The notes under the pieces: generated by a model
What the model was told of the DNA's origin: nothing
Databases searched by the model: none
The model's input: only the letters and a program-made list of their open reading frames with translations
Part shown: positions 46,927 to 55,705 of the stretch, in pieces
Layout: each line of letters starts with the position of its first letter
How positions within the stretch are numbered: the stretch's first letter is position 1
From: Acidobacteriota bacterium
GTDB lineage: Bacteria; Acidobacteriota; Thermoanaerobaculia; Gp7-AA8
Assembly: GCA_003223645.1 (NCBI GenBank)
Contig: QHVT01000003.1
Span: 650,141 to 714,140 of the forward strand
DNA length: 64,000 nt
Direction of reading: 5' to 3'
Made by a program: the position numbers and the translations under genes

Positions 46927-47430
46927 ATGATCGCCACGCTGAACACCACTCTCGCCGAGACCCTCACCATCCAGTACGGCATGAACCTGTTCATCCTGCT
47001 GCGCAACACCGAAGGCATCACCCACGAGGAAAGCCTCGTCCGCGCCGTCGAGACCGGCAATCACATCAACTGGATCGTCGGCCACGTCATCGCCACGCGC
47101 TGCGCCGTTCTGCCATCGCTTCACCATGAGCCGGTGTGGGGCGATGACACGCTGCGCCTCTATCGCCGCGGAAGCGGTGATGCCGCCGATGCGGACTACC
47201 TCCCGTTCGACCAGCTCGTGAGCGCGTTCCACACGACGCAGGAGCGCATCCTTGCCGGCATCGCGATGCTCACCGACGAAGAGCTCGCCGCGCCCGCGCC
47301 GTTCAGCCCCGGCGGCGGACCGGAAACGCTCGGCAGTCTCCTCACAAAGTCGACCGTGCACGAGGGCTATCACCTCGGCCAGACCGGCATTTTGCGGCGC
47401 GTCACCGGCAAGCCCGGCGCGATCAAGTAA
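46927..47430 (+). CDS. DinB-family protein
   Basis: 167 residues, a four-helix DinB/YfiT-like fold. The putative metal ligands are in HINWIVGHVIATR and the C-terminal HEGYHLGQTGILRRV. The family includes metal-dependent thiol transferases and damage-inducible proteins of unclear activity. GGAGGAAAG precedes the ATG. It is divergent from the MarR gene and probably its target. Confidence 0.88.
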   Translation: MIATLNTTLAETLTIQYGMNLFILLRNTEGITHEESLVRAVETGNHINWIVGHVIATRCAVLPSLHHEPVWGDDTLRLYRRGSGDAADADYLPFDQLVSAFHTTQERILAGIAMLTDEELAAPAPFSPGGGPETLGSLLTKSTVHEGYHLGQTGILRRVTGKPGAIK

Positions 47431-47546
47431 TCGGTTGCGACCGAGGCTCATAGGCTCACAGGCTCGGGAGCTCATAGCTGTGAGCCTGTGAGCCCATGAG
47501 CCCATGAGCCTAAAACCTGACCGCGCAACCGAGCGACCGCGCAACC
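47430..47546. repeat. Palindromic repeat, family G (intergenic)
   Basis: GGCTCATAGGCTCACAGGCT and AGCCTGTGAGCCCATGAGCC form the inner palindrome. Outer CGGTTGCG and CGCAACCG-like arms surround it. It fills most of the gap between the DinB-like stop and the ABC ATPase start. Confidence 0.8.
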
Positions 47547-47574
47547 ATCTCCCCTCCCCCCCGTATCTACGCGC

Positions 47575-48462
47575 ATGTTGCGCATCGAATCGGTCTCCAA
47601 GCGCTTCCGCTCCGGCAACTTCGGCGTCCGCGACGTGACGCTCTCCACGCGCGGCGGCGTGCTTGGCCTGCTCGGCCCCAACGGCGCGGGCAAGACGACG
47701 CTCATGCAGATGATTGCGACGGTCACGCGTCCCTCCGCGGGCCGGCTCTTCTTCCGCGATCACGACATCGTCGCGAATCCAGACGCGCTCCGCCCGCGCC
47801 TCGGCTACCTGCCGCAGGACTTCGGCGTCTACGACAACCTCACCGCATCCGAGTTCCTCTCGTACTTTGCCGCGCTCAAAGGCGTGAAGGGGAAGGCGAA
47901 AGTGACGGAGATGCTGGAGATGGTGAACCTGCACTCCGTCGCCAACCGTGCCGTCGGCGGATTCTCCGGCGGCATGAAGCAGCGCCTCGGCATCGCGCAG
48001 GCGCTGATCAACGATCCCGATCTCGTCATCGTCGACGAGCCGACCGCGGGCCTCGACCCCGAAGAGCGCGTGCGTTTCCGCAATGTCCTCTCCGATCTGG
48101 GAGCGGGACGGCTCGTGATTTTGTCAACGCACATCGTCTCCGACGTGGAGTCGATCGCGACCGAGATCGCGATCATGAAAGAAGGCGCGCTCGTCGCGCT
48201 CGACACGCCGGAAGGACTGATGCGCACCGCGCAGGGCAGCGTGTGGGAAGTCGTCGTGACGTCGGAACAATTCGATGAGTTGCGTCGCAGCTTGCACATC
48301 TCCGCCGCGATTCGAAAGCCGGACGGCGTCCACGCGCGCATCGTCGCGCCGCAGCGTCCCGTCGTTGATGCCGTCGCGGCCGAGCCGACACTCGAAGACG
48401 CATTCCTCTTCACGATGAAGCGCGGTGGAGCGGCGGGCTCTCAGCCTGCCGTCGCCGCATGA
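47575..48462 (+). CDS. ABC-2-type transporter ATP-binding protein
   Basis: 295 residues. Walker A GPNGAGKTT, Q-loop YLPQDFGVYDNLTA, signature FSGGMKQRLGIAQAL, Walker B LVIVDEPTAGLDP and switch STHIVSDVES. The C-terminal ~70 residues are the extension seen in exporters of the NatA/CcmA class. The stop overlaps the membrane-protein gene by 4 bp, so the two make one exporter of unknown substrate. Confidence 0.93.
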   Translation: MLRIESVSKRFRSGNFGVRDVTLSTRGGVLGLLGPNGAGKTTLMQMIATVTRPSAGRLFFRDHDIVANPDALRPRLGYLPQDFGVYDNLTASEFLSYFAALKGVKGKAKVTEMLEMVNLHSVANRAVGGFSGGMKQRLGIAQALINDPDLVIVDEPTAGLDPEERVRFRNVLSDLGAGRLVILSTHIVSDVESIATEIAIMKEGALVALDTPEGLMRTAQGSVWEVVVTSEQFDELRRSLHISAAIRKPDGVHARIVAPQRPVVDAVAAEPTLEDAFLFTMKRGGAAGSQPAVAA

Positions 48463-50048
48463 ACATCAACCGCCTCGGCGCGATCGTCCGCGCGGACTTT
48501 CTGATTCGCCTGCGACGTCCCTCGACCGTCGTCGTCTTTCTGCTGCTGTCAGCGATGGCGTACCTCTGGGTGCCCGATCCGTCGACCGGACGCGCGCTCA
48601 TCCAGATCGACGGCCGCCGCGCGCTCTACAACTCGTCCGCGATCGGACTCGCGACGGCGATCCTCGGCACGATCTTCGTCGGACTCTTCGGCTTCTACGT
48701 GATCTCGAACGCGCTGAAGCGCGACGTCCTCTCGCGCTGCGGCTACGTCATCGCGTCGACGACGATGCGCGGCAGCGAGTACATCGCCGGCAAATTCGCC
48801 GGCAACGTCGTGTTTCTCAGCGTGTTCATGCTCGGCTTCATGCTGACGTCGATGTCGATGGTACTCGTGCGCGGCGAAGCGCCGCTCGAGCCCTTCGCGT
48901 TCATGCTGCCGTACCTGCTCCTCGCGCCGCCGTCGATCGTGTTCGTCTCCGCGGTCGCGATCTTCTTCGAGTGCACGCCGATCCTGCGCTCGAAGTTCGG
49001 CGACGTCGCCTACTTTTTCCTCTGGCTGGCCACCCTCGGCATCGTCGCGACGGTCGCCGAGAAGGGGAAGCCCGCGGGTTGGGCGCAGTACTTCGATGTG
49101 TCGGGGTTCGGCTTTCTCATGCAGCAGATGCGCGGGCTGTACAACACGAATGCGATGTCGATCGGCTCTTCGACCTTCGACGCGCACAAAGGCGTGATCG
49201 TGTTCCGCGGACTGCAGATCAGCGCCGCGGCGCTCATCCCGCGCATCGTCTCCACGATCTGGCCGCTGTCGTTCCTAGCTCTCGCGCGCCTCTTCTTTCA
49301 TCGCTTCGACCCCGCGCGCGTGCGCGCCGTGCCGAACGAGAAAGCGCGCCGCAGCTGGATCGGCCGTCTGAATCTGATCGCAAAACCGTTCGCCCGCCTG
49401 TTCGTGTCGATCGGAGAGAAACTCATCGCCTCGTCGTCACGCGCGTCGCTCTTCCGCTCCGCGGCGACCGACGCGCTCACGACGATCGCCGCGTTCCCGC
49501 TCGCGTCGCTCGCCATCATCGGCTTCGCCATCGCCGCGCTCGCGTCCGGCGAGAAGTCGCTCCTCACCGGCGTCATGCCGATCGCCTTCGCCGGCTGCGC
49601 GATCGCGATCGCCGACATCGCCTGCCGTGAGAAACGCGCCGGCACCTCCGCGCTCGTCTACGCGTCGCCGCTCCTGCGCGCGCGCTTCGTCCTCTGGAAA
49701 TTTGCGAGCTCGCTGATGCTCGGACTCGCGTTCCTCGCCGTCCCGCTCTTGCGTGCGATCACTTTGCGTCCGTCCGCCGGCCTCCCGCTCCTTGCCGGCG
49801 TCGCGTTCACGTGCGCCGCCGCGACGATGCTCGGCATCGTCAGCGCGAATCCGAAAACGTTCCTCGTCGCGTTCCTTTCGTTCTGGTACGTCACGACGCA
49901 GGACAAAGGCGCGAGCCCGTCGCTCGACTTCGCCGGCTGGTTCGGAACGGCGACGCCGATGGTCATCGCCGCGTACATCGGAATCACGATCGCGATGCTC
50001 GCCGCCGCGCACGCGTTTCATCGAAACGAGCTGCAGCGGCGGTGGTAA
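48459..50048 (+). CDS. ABC-2-type membrane subunit
   Basis: 529 residues with about twelve hydrophobic helices in two halves: residues ~20-290 and ~330-529, separated by a soluble linker (FHRFDPARVRAVPNEKARR). The first part has the usual arrangement of ABC-2 permeases with a periplasmic loop. It pairs with the ATPase encoded immediately upstream (ATGA overlap). No substrate can be assigned. Confidence 0.85.
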   Translation: MNINRLGAIVRADFLIRLRRPSTVVVFLLLSAMAYLWVPDPSTGRALIQIDGRRALYNSSAIGLATAILGTIFVGLFGFYVISNALKRDVLSRCGYVIASTTMRGSEYIAGKFAGNVVFLSVFMLGFMLTSMSMVLVRGEAPLEPFAFMLPYLLLAPPSIVFVSAVAIFFECTPILRSKFGDVAYFFLWLATLGIVATVAEKGKPAGWAQYFDVSGFGFLMQQMRGLYNTNAMSIGSSTFDAHKGVIVFRGLQISAAALIPRIVSTIWPLSFLALARLFFHRFDPARVRAVPNEKARRSWIGRLNLIAKPFARLFVSIGEKLIASSSRASLFRSAATDALTTIAAFPLASLAIIGFAIAALASGEKSLLTGVMPIAFAGCAIAIADIACREKRAGTSALVYASPLLRARFVLWKFASSLMLGLAFLAVPLLRAITLRPSAGLPLLAGVAFTCAAATMLGIVSANPKTFLVAFLSFWYVTTQDKGASPSLDFAGWFGTATPMVIAAYIGITIAMLAAAHAFHRNELQRRW

Positions 50049-50057
50049 CGTAGACGC

Positions 50058-50708
50058 GTGCGCCACATTCGCTGGTGGTCCCTCGTCGCGGGAATCGCAT
50101 TTACGCTGCTGCTGATGTTCGGCGTCGCATGGGCGATGGGCTTCGACATCGAAGGCGCGCCGCCGATGCCGAAGAGCGCGGGACCACTCGCCGCGATCAC
50201 CGGCGTCGCGCTGCTCATCGCCGACGTGTTCCTCCCGATCCCGTCGAGCCTCGTGATGATCGCGCACGGCGCGCTGTTCGGCACCGCCATCGGCGCGCTG
50301 TTGTCGCTCACCGGCTCCGTCGCGTCGGCGCTCGTCGGCTTTGCAGTCGGACGCGCGAGCACGCGCATGGTGCGCCGGCTGATCACGCCGGCTGAACACG
50401 AATACGCATCGTCGCTCCTCGCCAAATGGGGCGCGACCGCAGTCGCGCTGACGCGTCCCGTCCCGATCCTCGCCGAGACCGTCGCCATCCTCGCCGGCAG
50501 CTCGCGACTCACGTGGACGCAAACCGCCATCGCCGCAACAGCCGGCTCGATCATGCCGTCGCTCGTCTACGCCTGGGCCGGCGCCAACGCGCGCAACGCG
50601 AATCACGCGATCATCTTCGGCGGCGTGATCTTCGCGACGGGCGTGCTGTGGTGGATCGGCTCACGCCGCCGCGGTGTTAAACTACCCGCCCACCCCGAGC
50701 GGGCGTAG
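50058..50708 (+). CDS. VTT/DedA-type membrane protein
   Basis: 216 residues with about five hydrophobic helices. The VTT-like core includes DVFLPIPSSLVMIAHGALFG and FGTAIGALLSLTGSVASALVGFAVGR, then ALTRPVPILAETVAILAGSS. DedA-type proteins move lipid carriers or other substrates across the membrane. The stop codon (50706-50708) lies inside the 5' end of the tRNA-Gly gene, a 10-bp overlap, so the last residues may be strain-specific. Confidence 0.85.
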   Translation: MRHIRWWSLVAGIAFTLLLMFGVAWAMGFDIEGAPPMPKSAGPLAAITGVALLIADVFLPIPSSLVMIAHGALFGTAIGALLSLTGSVASALVGFAVGRASTRMVRRLITPAEHEYASSLLAKWGATAVALTRPVPILAETVAILAGSSRLTWTQTAIAATAGSIMPSLVYAWAGANARNANHAIIFGGVIFATGVLWWIGSRRRGVKLPAHPERA

Positions 50709-50774
50709 CTCAGTTGGTAGAGTAGGAGCTTCCCAAGCTCTTGGTCGCGGGTTCGAATCCCGTCGCCCGCTCCA
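50699..50774 (+). tRNA. tRNA-Gly (anticodon CCC)
   Basis: A 76-nt cloverleaf with CCA encoded. The acceptor GCGGGCG (50699-50705) pairs with CGCCCGC (50764-50770), the D-arm is GCTCAGTTGGTAGAGT, the anticodon loop TTCCCAA has CCC, and the T-arm is GCGGGTTCGAATCCCGT. It reads GGG codons. Its 3' 50 bp are repeated exactly at 57838-57887, which identifies it as the integration target of the adjoining element. Confidence 0.95.
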
Positions 50775-51070
50775 AGATAATGTGCGTAATTTCAACAACT
50801 TGGTCGCGTTACGTCGTGGTTCGCGTACTCGTCGCGTACTTCGTCCGCCGCCAGATGCAGCCGTGATTAGCGTGCGACCGACAGATTTCCGGCCTGAGCG
50901 GCGGATCTCGGGATCGCGGGATACTAGGATGTCAGTGCGTTCAAGGCCACGCACTGGAAGTGCGAATCTCGGTGCTCAGATTGGCGCTCCCGGCGCCGTC
51001 AGGCCTATAACCGCGAGTCGCGTATCTGACATTCGAGTGCAGAGTCCGGTGCGCCAGGCTTGCTTTACGA
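50775..51070. other. Spacer between tRNA-Gly and the island ATPase gene
   Basis: 296 bp with no convincing gene. It would be the left end of the element if integration occurred at the tRNA. No clear direct repeats for integrase arm sites were found by eye. Confidence 0.5.
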
Positions 51071-52570
51071 TCACGACAGTTCTTCCGCTACGTCGCGACG
51101 AAACGCCTCAAATAAGCCACTCGCCGCGCGGGCTTCGGGCTCAAGGGCGGCATCACGAACAAAGTGGTCGAGTGCTTTTGCGGGATGAATCAGGTTCCGC
51201 CATTCTCGCAATACATCGGGCGGCTCCACTGGCCGGAACTTCGTCGACAACTCACGTCCTACGACGATCATCGTCACAAGCCGCCATGAAGTGGGATCCG
51301 TACGACTCTCGACCGGCGTCCACTTATGTCGAGCACGGCCGACCGCGGCCGCTAAGTTCGGTGCTGTTACTGCCCGTAACCAATCGAGGAGGATACCCTC
51401 CAGTGCGCACCCGAAGCCGGCCAACGCCAGCCGATACGCGCCATCGTTGTAGCTGCGCACCGCTCCGGAGTGACTTCCGAGAACAACGTCGCGAAGTTCG
51501 ACAGACTTCATGAAGTCGAAGGCTGTCGGCGGCAATGCGAAGAGCACCGGCGCGCCTTGGATAGCCGCTGTAGCTGATCCCGCGATTTGCGGGCTACGAG
51601 CAGCGACATCACGATATAAATCGTTTCTGAATACGAGACTTGTTGTCTCACGACGCGCGACGCCGATGACTTGCAGATAGCGAAAATCAGCATTGGCCGG
51701 CTGGTACGCAACGGATGTCGTTCGAACCAGTTGATCCACGACTCGGATCAGGCGCTCATCCTCAAAGACGCGACTAAATAGTCGCTCACAATGTCCATCG
51801 TCGCCGTTAACAATACCATCAATGCTGCTTGCGATTGCCTCTGGTCGCGCGTCGGCCTCGGCGGCGGACAAGTCCGCGAGCAAACGTTGAGTCAGATATG
51901 GTTGGCCGCGTACTTTCGCGTAGATCTGATCGGCGAATGCGCTCAGATCGTCGTTTGGGTTGGTAGCCGCGAGCTGACGCGTCTGTTCTATCGTGAAGTC
52001 GTCGGTCTCCACGCGCTGACATACGTTGAACGGCGAGTTTCGCTCATCAACGAGAGTCTCCGGTCTGAATGTACCCGAAAACAGGCACCGGATTCTTGCC
52101 GCAGCTGGTGACTCGCTGCGAAGAGTCGCGATGGATCGCAGTTGACCAAAAAGGGCATTTCTGAACGCGTCGTTTGCGATACTCGACGCCTCGTCGAAGA
52201 AGATCGCCAGCGGCGCCGCGCCGGGCGGAGCGATCGCCGATAACCATGCATCTAAGTCGTCACGATCAGGCGGCGCAACGCTGGTTGTTCCGAGTTGCGG
52301 CGCTACGCGACGGGCGATCCAGTCCAAGATCTCCGAGTATTGCGAATAGGGGGGTAGTCCTTGAAGATCAACAGTAGCGCACAGCACGCCTGCTGCTGCC
52401 AGTTCCACCTTGGCGCGCAGCAGCGCACTCGTCTTGCCGTGCTGGCGCGGTCCGAGAAGCAACACCCATCGATTTGCGAGAAGCTCGCTTCGGACGGTAT
52501 TCTCGAATTGCCGCACGACGTACGCCGATGAACCGATAGGGACGGGCCCGTGCGTGTGAAATTCCGTCAC
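51071..52570 (-). CDS. P-loop ATPase with AAA_35-like domain and helical C-terminus
   Basis: 499 residues from GTG 52568-52570. Residues ~10-100 resemble the AAA-like domain found in cyanobacterial STAND-type proteins: SSAYVVRQFENTVRSELLANR, Walker A GPRQHGKTS (40-48) and VLCATVDLQGLPP. Walker B is LAIFFDEAS (~121-129). Helical winged-helix-type segments follow. The last ~140 residues are a separate helical domain (YNDGAYRLALAGFGCALEGIL) with REWRNLIHP (R455...H462), reminiscent of HEPN-like folds, though this is tentative. It is coupled to the larger upstream ATPase gene by a GTGA overlap. The sequence lacks a protease or nuclease motif I can name. Confidence 0.8.
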   Translation of the reverse strand: MTEFHTHGPVPIGSSAYVVRQFENTVRSELLANRWVLLLGPRQHGKTSALLRAKVELAAAGVLCATVDLQGLPPYSQYSEILDWIARRVAPQLGTTSVAPPDRDDLDAWLSAIAPPGAAPLAIFFDEASSIANDAFRNALFGQLRSIATLRSESPAAARIRCLFSGTFRPETLVDERNSPFNVCQRVETDDFTIEQTRQLAATNPNDDLSAFADQIYAKVRGQPYLTQRLLADLSAAEADARPEAIASSIDGIVNGDDGHCERLFSRVFEDERLIRVVDQLVRTTSVAYQPANADFRYLQVIGVARRETTSLVFRNDLYRDVAARSPQIAGSATAAIQGAPVLFALPPTAFDFMKSVELRDVVLGSHSGAVRSYNDGAYRLALAGFGCALEGILLDWLRAVTAPNLAAAVGRARHKWTPVESRTDPTSWRLVTMIVVGRELSTKFRPVEPPDVLREWRNLIHPAKALDHFVRDAALEPEARAASGLFEAFRRDVAEELS

Positions 52571-55125
52571 GCAACCTCTTTCCGAAGTTCATTGAGCAAC
52601 GTCTGAACGCCACCGTACGCATCCAGAGCGGACTGGAACCACGGCGCCTTCAAACGATAACCGTGCGAATCGAGCTCGACGACGCCGTAAAGGTCAAGTA
52701 GTCGGAGCGCCGCGAGTACCTCGTCGGATGAGATCGAGATTCCAGCAGCCTGCATTGAACGCAAAAGAGCGGCGGGTACGGTGCTGTCGGTCTGCACGAA
52801 CAGACTTACGAGTCGCTCCAACGCGGTGGCCTGTCCCCAGTATGTCTCCAAGTATTGTTCTACAAATTCATATGAATCTGTGACAGCTATCAGATCTGCT
52901 GCATGCAGCAACGAACGTTCATCCGATGGACGTGTATTCAGCAGATGCACAAGCTTGTCGCCGATAAACTGGAGCAACTGCGGGTGTCCACTCGTACGAC
53001 GCCATGCCGTGTTGTGAAAATCCGTACGGTCGGAGATTCCGACCTGCAGTTCGCGAAATGGCTCCTCCAAAAGGCGCTCAGCCGCATCAGCGTCAAGCTG
53101 CCGGAGCGGCAGCGGTCGGCAGAAGTTCCAGTGCGGCGACTGCGCATCCCACAATTTCGCCGCGATAACCCGCTCGCCGGAAAAAACGAACTGTGCTTTA
53201 CCCTCCTGCGATATTCCGCGGCATGCGCGGAAAAATGCCTCTGGAACCGAAGTGTCGCTCGCTCTCTGATCCCAATCAAGAAGCTGATCGACCTCGTCAA
53301 GCAGCAACACAATATGTCCGGCGCTGCGTTGCGATAGCACCTCAATGAGTTGATAAAGGTGATCTGGCGTGAAGGTACTGTCCAGATGAACGTCCCACGC
53401 TCGTTCTGCCATTCGGACAAAGTCCAACCATGTTCTGACGGTCTGACAATCTCCGAAGAAAGGAACGAGGCCTGAGGTGGTGATGCTCTGGGTGACATGC
53501 TTCATCAGCGATGTCTTCCCGATACGGCGGCCACCCAAAATTGCTACGCTATTGGTCTGGATCGTTGTGGTAACCGTCGCCTCTTCGATCTCCCGGCCAT
53601 AGTACACCCGTGTCGGGGCGACGCTGGTAAGGACAAACGGACTCACCTTCGCAAGATCCGACGCGGCAACTACAAGGCGCAGAAGAGAATCAACGGGATC
53701 ATCGACAACCTTTGCCATCGTGAGAAGCGTTGCCACGTCAAGAACGATCACGTTTACTGCCAATTGGTATTGAAGCCGATGAACAGCATCGCCCTCGGAA
53801 TGCGTGATGGTGGGCACCACGAACAAAGCGAAGCGGGCGTTCGGCGTTTGCCCGAGTGCGCGAACAGCTGTTAGTCGAATGGTCGCAACGTCCACGCGAT
53901 CAGCAGCTGTAACGTATACCCGGTCCGACATGAACACGTCCTTATCGAAAGCAAGGACGACCCCACCGTCCACTTCTCGTCGGTCGCGTACGCTCAGCAG
54001 TTCAGCGAGCACCGATATGGCGTGAGACGACGTGAACTCTTTCAAGAGTTGAAGACATCCACGTACCGCGGAGAGTCTGCTCCAAGCTAGCTCAGAGGCA
54101 TCGGGTTTTAGGTCTAATGCTTCATGCGGATGATCCTGCACATACGTCGCTATTGCGAGCTTAGCGTGATCTAATGTTGCCGGCAGTCCTGATGCGGCCA
54201 CGACCGAACCAGCCTCGAGTGCCACATTAATCACCTGGTCGAGCGGTTCTCGCCCGGCAATTCGCGGTTGGGCGAGGCGCGCAAATACGTCAGCGAGCCT
54301 ACCCTCCTCCGCTTGTCGGAGGGTTAAACATGCAAAAACGCGTCCGAATAGGTCGGATAGAATCCGGATCGGCGTGTCCCTTATGCCTGCGCCATCGGCG
54401 AGCAGGACCAAATCGAGACCGTCATTGCGCAGCCGGTCTTGCAACGCAGGGTAAGTCAAGACGAGGTCGCGCTGCTGGCGGCCACCCGACCGAGCTTGGA
54501 ACGTGGAGGTAACGGCGGCTCGCGGTGTGCCACCGATGAGTACAACCCAATCAACAGACCGGAGTGCAACCGAAGTTGCTAGGTGCAGCGATGCAGGGAC
54601 GACCTTCACGTCTAGTCCTGCACCGTGACTCTCTTTAGTCGCTGATCGGATTATGCGCTCGATCCTTTCTTCTAACTTCCTCCGGCTTCTGAAGCGTCGT
54701 CGTGGCGCTTCAGAAGCGATCATTGCTGTGACTAGCATCTGCCGCACGTCGGCAGTGGGCGGCAATAGCGACGCAACGCGCAGTTCCACAAGAAGCTCTG
54801 ACAACGCAGCGAGCGCGGTGGCATCGACGGGCACAATGGAGGGCAATTCACGACCGTCGGAAAACACTACCCTATCGCCAACTGCGAGCAGACGCTTCAA
54901 AACATCGAGCGCCCGTGGCTCTCTCCGTAGTTCCGAAGCGATATGCGCCGCTGAAATGTCGTTCGAAGCGGCAAGCGCTTGAACAGCGATGATGGCCGGG
55001 GAAAGAGCTTCAACCTCTTGGTCAATGGCCGACCAGTCCACGAGATCGGACGCGGCATAAAGGTCCGGCGTGATCGAACTGCGAAACTCTGCGATCAGGT
55101 GTTCGTCAGTCGCAAGTTGCTCCAC
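52567..55125 (-). CDS. Large P-loop ATPase with possible nuclease-like N-terminal region
   Basis: 852 residues from GTG 55123-55125. Residues ~150-260 (RRKLEERIERIIRSAT, then SVDWVVLIGGTPRAAVTS, GGRQQRDLVLTYPALQDRLR, LVLLADGAG) look like a restriction-endonuclease-type alpha/beta fold, but a clean PD-(D/E)xK triad is not visible and the claim is weak. A STAND/AAA ATPase occupies ~510-760, with YYGREIEE, Walker A GGRRIGKTS (~536) and Walker B IVLLLDEVDQLL (~607). A winged-helix-like tail (SMQAAGISISSDEVLAALRLLDLYGV) ends the protein. It is the first gene of a two-gene operon in the island, and I do not know a described system with this pair. Confidence 0.8.
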   Translation of the reverse strand: MEQLATDEHLIAEFRSSITPDLYAASDLVDWSAIDQEVEALSPAIIAVQALAASNDISAAHIASELRREPRALDVLKRLLAVGDRVVFSDGRELPSIVPVDATALAALSELLVELRVASLLPPTADVRQMLVTAMIASEAPRRRFRSRRKLEERIERIIRSATKESHGAGLDVKVVPASLHLATSVALRSVDWVVLIGGTPRAAVTSTFQARSGGRQQRDLVLTYPALQDRLRNDGLDLVLLADGAGIRDTPIRILSDLFGRVFACLTLRQAEEGRLADVFARLAQPRIAGREPLDQVINVALEAGSVVAASGLPATLDHAKLAIATYVQDHPHEALDLKPDASELAWSRLSAVRGCLQLLKEFTSSHAISVLAELLSVRDRREVDGGVVLAFDKDVFMSDRVYVTAADRVDVATIRLTAVRALGQTPNARFALFVVPTITHSEGDAVHRLQYQLAVNVIVLDVATLLTMAKVVDDPVDSLLRLVVAASDLAKVSPFVLTSVAPTRVYYGREIEEATVTTTIQTNSVAILGGRRIGKTSLMKHVTQSITTSGLVPFFGDCQTVRTWLDFVRMAERAWDVHLDSTFTPDHLYQLIEVLSQRSAGHIVLLLDEVDQLLDWDQRASDTSVPEAFFRACRGISQEGKAQFVFSGERVIAAKLWDAQSPHWNFCRPLPLRQLDADAAERLLEEPFRELQVGISDRTDFHNTAWRRTSGHPQLLQFIGDKLVHLLNTRPSDERSLLHAADLIAVTDSYEFVEQYLETYWGQATALERLVSLFVQTDSTVPAALLRSMQAAGISISSDEVLAALRLLDLYGVVELDSHGYRLKAPWFQSALDAYGGVQTLLNELRKEVA

Positions 55126-55705
55126 GGTTTGAGATTACCACGCGGACTTGGGCGAGACCCAGCCCTAGCTTCGGAACGGCCGTCGAGCTAAGCGGACGCG
55201 CCGGCTGCGGGTTCCGCAAGTGGTAGCCTCGGAGTTACGCTAGATCAGGCTTGCGCGAGGGTCGTGTGGCACGATGCCGGTCGAACACCTCAACCAGCTC
55301 GCCCGTCGAGCACGGTAGCGCGTCCGTGCAAGCCGGTTCAGCATCGACCAAGCTCTGGATTTTTACGCCGCCGAGGTTGCTGATCGACACGTCGATTCGC
55401 AGCGGTCCAAGCTGCTGCTCAGTGAGGCCCCGGGTCGTCAGGAGCACCACGTAGACATGCGCCGAAGACCGCGTTACCGATGACGTGCGTGTCGGCGTCT
55501 CCCAATGTAGAGCGCGCGGCTTTTCTTTGGGACGCGCGGCCCGTGCCCGTGCGGAAAGCGCTCCCGATATTTGAGCGGTTCAAGAAGTTGTGGAGACGAG
55601 CGTTTGCAGTAACTTACAGAATCTAAAGGGGCCGTCGAAGTGCGAATCCCGTTTTCCGCTCCAAAATCACTCCTGAAAACCTTGCGAGTTGGTCGCGGCG
55701 GACGC
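55126..55705. other. Gene-poor stretch upstream of the ATPase operon
   Basis: 580 bp. The only frame of note is a 71-codon minus-strand reading (55235-55450) containing VLLTTRGLTEQQLGPLRIDV, which may be the remnant of a larger gene. The promoter of the ATPase operon must lie here, but no strong match was seen. Confidence 0.4.

Noticed and set aside
50682..50954. Minus-strand reading frame with SGRRDSNPRP-type sequence over the tRNA-Gly gene
   Set aside because: It is the antisense translation of the tRNA (a familiar artefact in annotations); it has no ribosome site and no independent support.
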